Program-made: the position numbers and the translations under genes
The notes under the pieces: model-generated
Seen by the model: the letters and a program-made list of their open reading frames with translations, nothing else
Databases searched by the model: none
What the model was told of the DNA's origin: nothing
NCBI RefSeq assembly: GCF_016864195.1
Contig: NZ_CP045202.1
Span: 3,066,001 to 3,130,000 of the forward strand
Origin: Dechloromonas sp. TW-R-39-2
GTDB taxonomy: Bacteria; Pseudomonadota; Gammaproteobacteria; Burkholderiales; Rhodocyclaceae
Length of the DNA: 64,000 bases
Direction: 5' to 3'
In this document: in pieces, positions 46,786 through 54,789 of the stretch
How positions within the stretch are numbered: position 1 is the stretch's first letter
Layout: every line of letters starts with the position of its first letter

Positions 46786-47538
46786 TTAAGCTCTAAGTTT
46801 CCAGCCACGCTTGAGCAGGTTCAACGTCAAAAACGTGACTGCAGCAAAACTGGCTACGACGACTGCGAGACTGGTTTCGGGCGCCACATCGGAGACGCCA
46901 AAAAACCCGTAACGAAAGCCGTCAATCATGTAAAAAACGGGATTGTAATGCGACACACGCAGCCAGAATGTAGGCAATGTGTAAATCGAGTAGAAGACAC
47001 CTGAAAGCATGGTCAGCGGCATGATCAGAAAATTCTGGAAGGCAGCCAGCTGATCGAATTTTTCCGACCAGATGCCGGCAATCATGCCCAACGCACCAAA
47101 CAAGGCACCGCCAAAGACAGCAAATGCAAGAATCCAGAAGGGGGCCACAACTTTCAACTCGGCAAACCAGATCGTTGCCAGCAAGACCCCCAGACCAACC
47201 ATCAAGCCACGAAGCAATGCGGCAAGAACATAAGCCCCGAAAAAGGCACCATAAGGAATCGGCGGCAGCAGGACAAAGACGATCGAGCCCGTGATTTTTG
47301 CCTGAATCAGACTGGAAGATGAATTGGCAAAGGCATTTTGCAATATCTGCATCATGACGAGACCAGGCACCAGGAAAGTTGTATAGCGGACGCCATGCAC
47401 GAGTACATGCTCATCAAGGACATGCCCAAAGATCAGCAGGTAGAGCAGCGCCGTCAGCACAGGCGCGCCGACGGTCTGGAAGGCAACCTTCCAGAAACGG
47501 AGCAATTCCTTGTAGAAAAGCGTCCAGAAACCGATCAC
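46786..47538 (-). CDS. ABC-2 type transporter permease (YadH-like)
   Basis: 250 residues and six membrane segments. FWTLFYKELLRFWKV at the N-terminus, and the ABC-2 core GALFGALGMIAGIWSEKF and YLPTFWLRV-like YTLPTFWLRVSHYNPVFY. It pairs with the upstream ATPase (4-base overlap). The exported substrate is unknown. Confidence 0.9.
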   Translation of the reverse strand: MIGFWTLFYKELLRFWKVAFQTVGAPVLTALLYLLIFGHVLDEHVLVHGVRYTTFLVPGLVMMQILQNAFANSSSSLIQAKITGSIVFVLLPPIPYGAFFGAYVLAALLRGLMVGLGVLLATIWFAELKVVAPFWILAFAVFGGALFGALGMIAGIWSEKFDQLAAFQNFLIMPLTMLSGVFYSIYTLPTFWLRVSHYNPVFYMIDGFRYGFFGVSDVAPETSLAVVVASFAAVTFLTLNLLKRGWKLRA

Positions 47539-48254
47539 TGATTCATCGTCCGGACAAAAACATCTTCCAGCGTTCCACCTGGATGGGCTGCCATCAAGTT
47601 GGCCGTGCTATCGAGCGCAATGAGTCGCCCCTGTTTCATCAGGGCCAGCCGGCCGCAAAGGGCTTCGGCCTCTTCAAGATAGTGGGTCGTCAAAATAATG
47701 GTGTGACCTTCGTTATTCAAGCGACGAACGAATTGCCACAAGCCCTGACGCAATTCAACATCAACGCCTGCGGTCGGCTCATCAAGCACGATGACTGGCG
47801 GTTTATGCACCAGCGCCTGCGCAACCAGCACACGGCGCTTCATGCCACCCGACAGACGACGCATATTCACATCTGCCTTGCCCGTCAAATCAAGGTTTTC
47901 GAGAATCTCATCGATCCAGTCATCATTTTTTCGAATACCGAAATAGCCTGACTGGATTTTGAGCGTTTCACGCACACTGAAAAAGGGATCAAACACCAAC
48001 TCCTGCGGCACAACGCCCAACATGCCGCGCGCCAGACGAAAGTCGTCAATGACATCATGCCCAAGCACCTTGATGGTGCCGGAGTCAGGCCGGACAAGAC
48101 CGGCCAAAGAAGAGATCAGGGTTGTTTTTCCCGCACCGTTCGGGCCAAGCAGGCCAAAAAACTCCCCTTGCGCGATGTCGAGCGAAATCCCGTCCAGCGC
48201 CTTCAGGGAGCCAAAATGCTTAACGACATCAGTAAAGGAAACTGCAGCGGTCAC
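47535..48254 (-). CDS. ABC transporter ATPase (YadG-like)
   Basis: 239 residues from the GTG at 48254 (GAGGG upstream); the longer frame overlaps mlaB. Walker A LGPNGAGKTTLIS, signature LSGGMKRRVLVAQ, Walker B VIVLDEPTAGVD and switch His in ILTTHYLEEAE. It energises the ABC-2 permease. The pair is inserted between mlaB and ibaG, though functional connection to lipid transport is only inferred. Confidence 0.93.
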   Translation of the reverse strand: MTAAVSFTDVVKHFGSLKALDGISLDIAQGEFFGLLGPNGAGKTTLISSLAGLVRPDSGTIKVLGHDVIDDFRLARGMLGVVPQELVFDPFFSVRETLKIQSGYFGIRKNDDWIDEILENLDLTGKADVNMRRLSGGMKRRVLVAQALVHKPPVIVLDEPTAGVDVELRQGLWQFVRRLNNEGHTIILTTHYLEEAEALCGRLALMKQGRLIALDSTANLMAAHPGGTLEDVFVRTMNQ

Positions 48255-48264
48255 AGCAACGCCC

Positions 48265-48546
48265 TCAAGCGAGGGGCAGCAGTTCGGCAACGCCGTACAG
48301 CTCCGCCAGCGAACGAACTCCGGCCGGAATATTGGCAAATCGAACGGTCGACCGCGACAATTCAGCCGCCCGCAACCAGCCGAGCATAACGGCTAAAGCC
48401 GACGAATCCGCTTCCCTCACTTCGGCAAAGTCGAAAACATCTTCCCCGGCCTGCAAAGCAGAACGGCCTGCTTCAAGCAGGCCGCGCGCATTGGCCATGA
48501 CAAGGGGCACCTTGACCACAAGGCGCCCGGCCTGACGTTCGATCAT
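48265..48546 (-). CDS. mlaB: STAS-domain protein MlaB
   Basis: 93 residues, a short STAS domain with the core DFAEVREADSSALAVMLG that carries the phosphorylatable-type Ser. MlaB stabilises the MlaFE complex for phospholipid transport. It overlaps the mlaC stop by 4 bases. Confidence 0.88.
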   Translation of the reverse strand: MIERQAGRLVVKVPLVMANARGLLEAGRSALQAGEDVFDFAEVREADSSALAVMLGWLRAAELSRSTVRFANIPAGVRSLAELYGVAELLPLA

Positions 48547-49166
48547 TTCTTATCCGCCTTGCCCTGGCCGGACTCCAAGGATTTGTTTTTGGCTGAAATC
48601 GTCGAAATCAAACCATCCAGTCCGCCATTGCGTACTTCTTGAGCGAACTGATCGCGGTAGTTCGTCACCAGACTGATCCCAGCCACCGTCATGTCGTAAA
48701 CTTTCCAGCCGGCATCGAGCTTTTCCAGACTGTAGTCAATCTGAACGGGTTTACTACCCGGCTGAAGCACTTCGGTCCGAACCAGAACATCGGTCTCGCC
48801 AGCAGCCATTTTGAATGGCTTGTAGACCAGCTTCTGGTTTTTATAGCCAGTCAGTGCATTGGCATAGGTACGCACCAGCAGGGTCTTGAATTCTGCCGCC
48901 AACTGCTGCTGCTGCTGGGCATTGGCTTTTTTCCAGTCCTTGCCAACAGCCAGGGCTGTCATGTGCAGAAAATTGAAATGCGGCAATACCTTTTTCTCGA
49001 CGAGGTCGATTACCTTCTGGGTGTTGCCGTTCTGGATATCCTTGTCGGACCGGATAATCTCGAGGACTTCAGACGAGACTTGCTGGACCAGCACATCGGG
49101 AGCCTCCTGCGCCAGGACGGAGGTCGCAAAAAACACGGAGGCAACAAAAGCAAAAACTTTTTTCAT
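48543..49166 (-). CDS. mlaC: Periplasmic phospholipid carrier MlaC
   Basis: 207 residues from the ATG at 49166 (a GTG lies three codons upstream). Sec signal MKKVFAFVASVFFATSVLA, then an MlaC/Ttg2D fold with KDWKKANAQQQQQLAAEFKTLLVRTYANAL and VTNYRDQFAQEV. It shuttles phospholipid between MlaA and MlaFEDB. Confidence 0.95.
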   Translation of the reverse strand: MKKVFAFVASVFFATSVLAQEAPDVLVQQVSSEVLEIIRSDKDIQNGNTQKVIDLVEKKVLPHFNFLHMTALAVGKDWKKANAQQQQQLAAEFKTLLVRTYANALTGYKNQKLVYKPFKMAAGETDVLVRTEVLQPGSKPVQIDYSLEKLDAGWKVYDMTVAGISLVTNYRDQFAQEVRNGGLDGLISTISAKNKSLESGQGKADKK

Positions 49167-49184
49167 GGTGTTCACAATGGAGAA

Positions 49185-49910
49185 TCAATCTTCCAGGCGC
49201 GGCGGGCGGCCATCAAAAATCTGGTTGCGGCGACGTTGCAGGTAAGCTTCACGAATATAGGCATATTTATCCAGAGCCGCCTCATCGATGACTTTATCTG
49301 CAGGCAAAAGGCTGGCACGGATATCAACGAAACGAGCCGCCACCATGCTGTTGCGCGAGGCAATCGGACGAACCCGCCATACCGGATCAGCATAAGAGTC
49401 GATGCCCCAGCCAGCAGTATCACGCACCGTACGGGGGCCGAGAATTGGCCAAAACAGGTAACCGCCATCACCAACGCCCCAAACAGCCAGCGTCTGTCCG
49501 GCATCTTCATCGTGCTTTTCCAGGCCAAGCTCGCTGGCAACATCAAACAAGCCGAAGATACCTACCGTCGAATTGATCAGCAGACGGCTGACATCAATGC
49601 CGGCATCGCCAAACTTGCCTTGCAGGGCGCTATTGACGCCAATCCACAAGTCCGCGGTATTGCCAAAGAAATTACCGAGCCCAGCCTTGACCGGCAAGGG
49701 AACAGCCTTGTCGTAAACCTGAGCAACGGGCTTGGCAGCGTATTTATCAACCGCTTCGTTCACAGAGAACATCGTGCGGTTAAATCCTTCATACGGATCA
49801 CGCGGATTAGCTTCAGCCGCCACCTCGGCAGACAAAATCAAAGCGAGAGCGGCACCCGCCATCAGCTTGCCGACCCCACGAGCACTTAATGCCTTGAGCA
49901 TCACCGTCAT
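49185..49910 (-). CDS. mlaA: MlaA/VacJ-family outer-membrane lipid-asymmetry protein without lipobox
   Basis: 241 residues with the MlaA signature DPYEGFNRTMFSVNEAVDKY and the donut fold segments ILGPRTVRDTAGWGID. The signal reads ALALILSAEVAAEANPRDP; no Cys occurs there or anywhere in the protein, whereas MlaA is normally a lipoprotein. It probably has a cleaved signal and anchors itself by its amphipathic ring. It removes misplaced phospholipid from the outer leaflet. It lies between mlaC and mlaD. Confidence 0.92.
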   Translation of the reverse strand: MTVMLKALSARGVGKLMAGAALALILSAEVAAEANPRDPYEGFNRTMFSVNEAVDKYAAKPVAQVYDKAVPLPVKAGLGNFFGNTADLWIGVNSALQGKFGDAGIDVSRLLINSTVGIFGLFDVASELGLEKHDEDAGQTLAVWGVGDGGYLFWPILGPRTVRDTAGWGIDSYADPVWRVRPIASRNSMVAARFVDIRASLLPADKVIDEAALDKYAYIREAYLQRRRNQIFDGRPPRLED

Positions 49911-50377
49911 TTTTTATCCTGTCCGTCTGCTGCCTTGCTGAATAGAAATTGGCTAATCAATTTTTCAAGTACCACGGCCGACTGTGTTTTCTTGATTGTA
50001 TCGCCCGCCTGCAACATTTTTTCGTCACCGCCAACATCAAACCCGATGTACTGCTCGCCGAGCAGGCCTGCGGTATAAATCGAGGCAAACGTATCCTTGG
50101 GAAACTGATAGCGGCCACCAATTTCCATCGTCACGACCGCTTCGTAAGTCGCTGGATCAAAACGTATATCGGAAATGCGCCCGACCAGCACGCCGGCACT
50201 TTTAACCGGGCCACGCACTTTCAGGCCGCCAATATTATCAAACTTGGCTTGGAGGACGTAGGTTTCCGACAAGTGCGAGGAGGACAAATTGCCGACCTTC
50301 AAAGCCAGGAACATGAGCGCGACAATACCAATAGCGACAAAAAAACCGACCCAGAGGTCTAGTACGGTACGTTTCAT
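49907..50377 (-). CDS. mlaD: MCE-domain substrate-binding protein MlaD
   Basis: 156 residues. One N-terminal membrane helix (DLWVGFFVAIGIVALMFLAL) followed by an MCE domain with FDNIGGLKVRGPVKSAGVLVG and LLGEQYIGF. It forms a hexameric ring on MlaFE. It overlaps mlaA and mlaE at start and stop. Confidence 0.95.
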   Translation of the reverse strand: MKRTVLDLWVGFFVAIGIVALMFLALKVGNLSSSHLSETYVLQAKFDNIGGLKVRGPVKSAGVLVGRISDIRFDPATYEAVVTMEIGGRYQFPKDTFASIYTAGLLGEQYIGFDVGGDEKMLQAGDTIKKTQSAVVLEKLISQFLFSKAADGQDKK

Positions 50378-51168
50378 TAAGCTCCCCGGAACATGAACGA
50401 AGTGAGTACGAAATCGAGCGCCAGAATGGTCAGGGCGGAAGTCACCACAGTACGGGTGATTGCCCGGGAAACCCCTTCGGCGGTCGGCACGGAATCGTAA
50501 CCTTCGAAAACGGCAATCAGCGAAACCGCGATGCCAAAAACAAAACTCTTGATGACGCCATTGAGCACGTCATAACGCCAATCGACACCAGACTGCATCT
50601 GCGACCAGAAAGCGCCATCGTCGACACCGATGAACACTACGCCAATCAGCCAGCCCCCCAGCACCCCCATGGCAGAAAACAGGGCAGCCAGCAACGGCAT
50701 GGAAATCACGCCGCCCCAAAACCGAGGAGCCACAACGCGCGCAATCGGATTGACCGCCATCATGTCCATTGCCTTGAGTTGCTCGGTCGCTTTCATCAAG
50801 CCGATCTCGGCCGTGACGGAAGAGCCGGCCCGCGAAGCAAACAGCAAGCCGGCGACAACCGGGCCAAGCTCACGCGTCAAGGACAGTGCTACCAGAACAC
50901 CAAGCGCTTCCGTTGAACCATAGCGCTGCAAGGTTTCATACCCCTGCAAACCCAGCACCAAGCCGACGAACAACCCGGAAACCATGATGATCAGCAGAGA
51001 CAGCACCCCGCTGAAATAAATTTCCCGCAGGGTCAGCGGCAGACGCAAAAAAGAGGCCCCGGAGTAGCGCAGGATGGCAACGAAAAAGCGCGCGGCAAAA
51101 CCAAGTCGCCAGATGCGCTCAATAACAGCATGCCCCAGCTTGCGGAAAGGAAGCAGCAAATCAGGCAT
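50377..51168 (-). CDS. mlaE: Phospholipid ABC transporter permease MlaE
   Basis: 263 residues, five membrane segments. Family motifs GLVLGLQGYETLQRYG, RELGPVVAGLLFASRAGSSVTAEIG and EQLKAMDMMAVNPI. It is the inner-membrane core of the Mla system. Confidence 0.96.
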   Translation of the reverse strand: MPDLLLPFRKLGHAVIERIWRLGFAARFFVAILRYSGASFLRLPLTLREIYFSGVLSLLIIMVSGLFVGLVLGLQGYETLQRYGSTEALGVLVALSLTRELGPVVAGLLFASRAGSSVTAEIGLMKATEQLKAMDMMAVNPIARVVAPRFWGGVISMPLLAALFSAMGVLGGWLIGVVFIGVDDGAFWSQMQSGVDWRYDVLNGVIKSFVFGIAVSLIAVFEGYDSVPTAEGVSRAITRTVVTSALTILALDFVLTSFMFRGA

Positions 51169-51973
51169 GCTTCACCCCGCGCAGAAATTCATGGCGAACA
51201 GCTGGCGCCGGGTAATCGAAGTGGACAGGCCCATCAACTTCGGCATGCACGAACTGATGAACAAATGGATCCTGCGAGGCACGAATTTGATCAGGCGTCC
51301 CTTCGGCAACAATCTGCCCACCTGAAACAAAGTAAATATAATCAACGATCTGAAGCGACTCCTGAACATCGTGAGTCACCATGATCGAGGTCGCGCCGAG
51401 CGCGTCATTCAGCTTCCGGATCAATTGCCCGATGACACCCAGCGCAATGGGGTCCAGGCCGGTAAAGGGCTCGTCGTACATGACCAGCATCGGGTCGAGC
51501 GCAACCGCCCGGGCCAAGGCAACACGCCGGGCCATCCCCCCGGAAAGCTCGCCGGGCATCAGCTTATGAGCCCCGCGCAGCCCGACGGCCTCAAGCTTCA
51601 TCAACACTAGATCGCGAATCATTTCGTCCGACAAATCCGTGTGCTCGCGCAACGGAAAAGCCACGTTGTCGAACACGGACATATCGGTAAACAGGGCCCC
51701 GAACTGGAAAAGCATCCCCATGCGGCGGCGCAACCCATAAAGCTCTTTTTGAGTCATTTCGCAAACACGATTGTGTTCGAGAAGAACACGGCCGCCGGTC
51801 GGCTTCAACTGCCCGCCAATACACTGCAAAAGCGTGGTTTTGCCACAACCGGACCCGCCCATGATGGCGACGACCTTGCCGCGAGGAATCTTCATGTTGA
51901 TTCCCTGCAGGATGGGCCGACCATCATAGTCGAAGCGTAGGTCTTCTATATCGACCAGGATGTCGTTGGACAA
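51161..51973 (-). CDS. mlaF: Phospholipid ABC transporter ATPase MlaF
   Basis: 270 residues. Walker A MGGSGCGKTTLLQ, signature LSGGMARRVALARA, Walker B LVMYDEPFTGLD, and switch His VTHDVQES. The C-terminal tail extends past the ATPase as in MlaF. First gene of mlaFEDACB; mlaA is inserted between D and C. It overlaps mlaE by 8 bases. Confidence 0.96.
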   Translation of the reverse strand: MSNDILVDIEDLRFDYDGRPILQGINMKIPRGKVVAIMGGSGCGKTTLLQCIGGQLKPTGGRVLLEHNRVCEMTQKELYGLRRRMGMLFQFGALFTDMSVFDNVAFPLREHTDLSDEMIRDLVLMKLEAVGLRGAHKLMPGELSGGMARRVALARAVALDPMLVMYDEPFTGLDPIALGVIGQLIRKLNDALGATSIMVTHDVQESLQIVDYIYFVSGGQIVAEGTPDQIRASQDPFVHQFVHAEVDGPVHFDYPAPAVRHEFLRGVKHA

Positions 51974-52001
51974 AACGGGGTCCCTTGAAAAAAGTCGTAC
52001 G

Positions 52002-52010
52002 ATTTTACCA
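52002..52010 (-). promoter_or_regulatory. Candidate extended -10 promoter element for mlaFEDACB
   Basis: On the minus strand TGGTAAAAT is an extended -10 (TGnTATAAT-like), about 29 bases before the mlaF ATG. No good -35 is seen. The 235-base gap to the divergent secretin gene otherwise shows no coding potential. Confidence 0.35.
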
Positions 52011-52208
52011 GATTAGCTCCCCGCTCAGCCGGCTGCTGCTGCAATTGCCAACTTTTCCATTTGGAATGTTGCGCCCACGCCAGCACAGCCAAGTCACCCG
52101 AAACGGCAGCCAAGCGTATCTCCCTACAAAAAATTACAAACAATCTGCAAACACCCCTCATAAAATGCCAAACAAATATACCAATGGGCTAAAAGAGGAA
52201 CAAAACCA

Positions 52209-54032
52209 GTGCGCGTGCAATTGTTCATCATTTCATCCATCCCGCTGTTACTGATTGCGTGTAGCACGCCTGTCGTACACGATCGGGTGCCAGGGCACCT
52301 TAATCCCGCAAGCACCACACAAATCATCCCAGGCAATATTCCAAGCCCGGTACTGAACAATTTGCCACCACCTGTGAACTCTGCCGCACAGACAAACAAG
52401 GCCGAAACCTACAGTGTCGTGGTCAACAACATTCAAGCGCGGGATTTGCTGTTTGCCCTGGCGCGCGATGCAAAAATCAACGTCGACATTCACCCAGGCA
52501 TATCGGGGACGCTAAGCCTCAACGCCATCGATCAAACCCTGCCGCAACTTCTACAGCGAATCGCCAGGCAAGTTGATATTCGCTTCGAATTTGATGGGGA
52601 CAATATTTCGGTGATGCCAGATTCACCGTTTCTCAGGCATTACACCGTTGACTACGTCAATATGGCGCGCAATGTCAGCGGGACGATCTCGACCAACACG
52701 CAGATTTCAACGGCGGGAAACATGCCGGGTGCGGCGACGGGCGGCAGTGCGGGAAATATATCCAATACGCGGATCGACAATAGCGCCAAGAATATTTTCT
52801 GGGAGTCGCTGGAAAAAAACATCAAGGACATCCTGCGGGAAACCGACAAGACATTGCCCGAGGGCAGCAGCGAAACAGTCATTGAACAAACCGATAGCAG
52901 AAACTCGACAGGGCCGCAGCCCCAGCCTCCCAACAACCCTCGAACACACCGCCCCGCAGCCAACACCGTCCAACAAACATCGCCAGTCCCCAGTTCATCA
53001 CAGACTGCCGCCAACTCAACCATCCGGCGCAACACGTTTCGCGAAGCCGCCGCCGTTATTCTGAATGCCGAAAGTGGCGTCATCACCGTCCGTGCCACCC
53101 AGCGGCAACACGAAAAAATACAGGAATTCATCGACCGGGTAGTTCATGCCGCCCGCCGTCAAGTCATGATCGAAACGACGATTGTCGAGGTCGAACTGTC
53201 CAATGGCTTCAAACAAGGCATCGACTGGAGCCGATTTCGCGCTGACGACTCCGGTTTCTCCATCACCCGGCCAGCCAACGGGAGTGTTGCTGATTCGGCC
53301 AACACAGCATTCAGCCTGATTTTGCGGCAACTCAACAAGCCGCTCAACCTCGTCGCCGCAGTCAATCTTCTCGAATCGTTCGGCACGACCAAGGTGCTCT
53401 CCAGCCCTCGTTTATCGGTACTCAATAACCAAACCGCGCTACTCAAGGTTGTTGAAAGCATTGTGTACTTCAACGTCAAATCCGACACGACCACATCAGC
53501 CAATGTCGGCACTACGACCGCCGTCACAACGACACCGCAATCTGTCTCGGTTGGCCTGGTGATGGCTGTCACGCCGCAAATCAGTGAATCCGGAACGGTC
53601 ATCATCAATATCCGGCCGACGATTTCCAGCGTTTCCGACTGGAAGGAAGACCCTAATCCATCGAACAAAGCAGCCGGCGTCCAGAATCTTGTCCCGCAAA
53701 TCCGCACCCGCGAAGTCGAGTCGGTGATGCGCGTTACAAGTGGGGACATTGCAGTATTGGGCGGATTGATGGAGGACGGCATCAGTTACAACACCGGCCG
53801 GATTCCCTTGCTCGGACAAATACCGCTGGCTGGAGAACTTCTTACCAAGCGCGACAACAATTCCCGCAAGTCCGAGTTGGTCATTTTTCTAAGACCCGTC
53901 GTCATCAAGGAAGCCAGCCTCGAAGGAGACTACCGCTCACTGAAAGACCGCCTGCCTGGCCCTGAGATGTTTTCTCCTGCATTTTCGGCACACAGCATCA
54001 CCGGCCTTCCCGATGCCAGCAAACATCCATGA
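52209..54032 (+). CDS. mshL: Secretin, MshL-like outer-membrane channel
   Basis: 607 residues from the GTG at 52209, with AGAGGA nine bases upstream. A lipoprotein signal (lipobox LLIAC) is followed by a secretin N-domain (about 70-140), a Pro/Asn/Ser-rich linker (about 150-280) and the C-terminal secretin domain with VIETTIVEVELSN-type start, TTKVLSSPRLSVLNNQTALLKV, and LGGLMEDGISYNTGRIPLLGQIPLAG. It forms the gated outer-membrane ring. It is the first gene of a nine-gene operon. Confidence 0.92.
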   Translation: MRVQLFIISSIPLLLIACSTPVVHDRVPGHLNPASTTQIIPGNIPSPVLNNLPPPVNSAAQTNKAETYSVVVNNIQARDLLFALARDAKINVDIHPGISGTLSLNAIDQTLPQLLQRIARQVDIRFEFDGDNISVMPDSPFLRHYTVDYVNMARNVSGTISTNTQISTAGNMPGAATGGSAGNISNTRIDNSAKNIFWESLEKNIKDILRETDKTLPEGSSETVIEQTDSRNSTGPQPQPPNNPRTHRPAANTVQQTSPVPSSSQTAANSTIRRNTFREAAAVILNAESGVITVRATQRQHEKIQEFIDRVVHAARRQVMIETTIVEVELSNGFKQGIDWSRFRADDSGFSITRPANGSVADSANTAFSLILRQLNKPLNLVAAVNLLESFGTTKVLSSPRLSVLNNQTALLKVVESIVYFNVKSDTTTSANVGTTTAVTTTPQSVSVGLVMAVTPQISESGTVIINIRPTISSVSDWKEDPNPSNKAAGVQNLVPQIRTREVESVMRVTSGDIAVLGGLMEDGISYNTGRIPLLGQIPLAGELLTKRDNNSRKSELVIFLRPVVIKEASLEGDYRSLKDRLPGPEMFSPAFSAHSITGLPDASKHP

Positions 54033-54054
54033 CACTCCCCCCAAACAAGCGACC

Positions 54055-54789
54055 ATGAGGTTCTTGATAATGATTATCGTGGCACTCCTCATCCCGGCCC
54101 TGGCGATTGCCGGAGGCCTTGGCAACCACCCAAAAGGGCAGGCACCAGATCACGATCAAGACACGCCACATCAAGCCAAGCCGGCTGATAAAAACATAGG
54201 AGCAGGAGCTCTTTCTTGCCAGTCCCTCACTGCGCCAGAAAAATCTGATGAACTTGACTCTGTGCAGTTGGCGTATGAGAAGCAGTCGGCCAAGGATCCC
54301 AACAACACGGACATTCTTCTCGCACTCGCGACTATTGCTGAAAGAAAAAACCGGCCCGATGCAGCGGAGAAACTCCGGCGACAGGCGCAACAGGCCAACC
54401 CTCAATCACCGGCAGTCATTGCCAGCGTTATCGGCTCACTCAAAGGCGGCGTGATGCGCCGCGAAGCAGAAAGCCACCTCAGAAGCTGGCTGGCGGCCCA
54501 TCCACGCTCAGCCGCCCTGCACTTTACCCTGGGCAATCTGATGGCCGGAGAAGGGCGCTGGGACGAAGCCGAACTAGCCTACTTCAATGCTGTCGCCAAT
54601 GAGTCAGGCAACCCGGACTTTCTCTTCAACCTGGCCATCAGCCTTGACCGGCTCAGGCAGTACCGCCTCGCCATTCAACATTATCGGCTGGCACTGGAAG
54701 CTTCAGACAAGCGTCCCGCCGGGTTTGATATCGCCCAGATCAGACTTCGCCTGGTCGAGTTGCAACAAGCCTTGTCGGATACGCGATGA
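54055..54789 (+). CDS. TPR-repeat protein of the secretion operon (MshN-like)
   Basis: 244 residues from MRFLIMIIV (ATG at 54055); an earlier ATG at 54013 would overlap the secretin end. An N-terminal membrane segment, a Pro- and Asp-rich stretch, then TPR repeats (about 85-230: LALATIAERKNRPDAAEKL, FTLGNLMAGEGRWDEAELAYF, FNLAISLDRLRQYRLAIQHY). In the MSHA system a TPR protein (MshN) sits in this position. It overlaps the ATPase gene by 4 bases. Confidence 0.78.
   Translation: MRFLIMIIVALLIPALAIAGGLGNHPKGQAPDHDQDTPHQAKPADKNIGAGALSCQSLTAPEKSDELDSVQLAYEKQSAKDPNNTDILLALATIAERKNRPDAAEKLRRQAQQANPQSPAVIASVIGSLKGGVMRREAESHLRSWLAAHPRSAALHFTLGNLMAGEGRWDEAELAYFNAVANESGNPDFLFNLAISLDRLRQYRLAIQHYRLALEASDKRPAGFDIAQIRLRLVELQQALSDTR

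Noticed and set aside
48639..49889. 416-codon frame on the plus strand over mlaC and mlaA
   Set aside because: Antisense to clear mla genes and has no ribosome site or recognisable domain.
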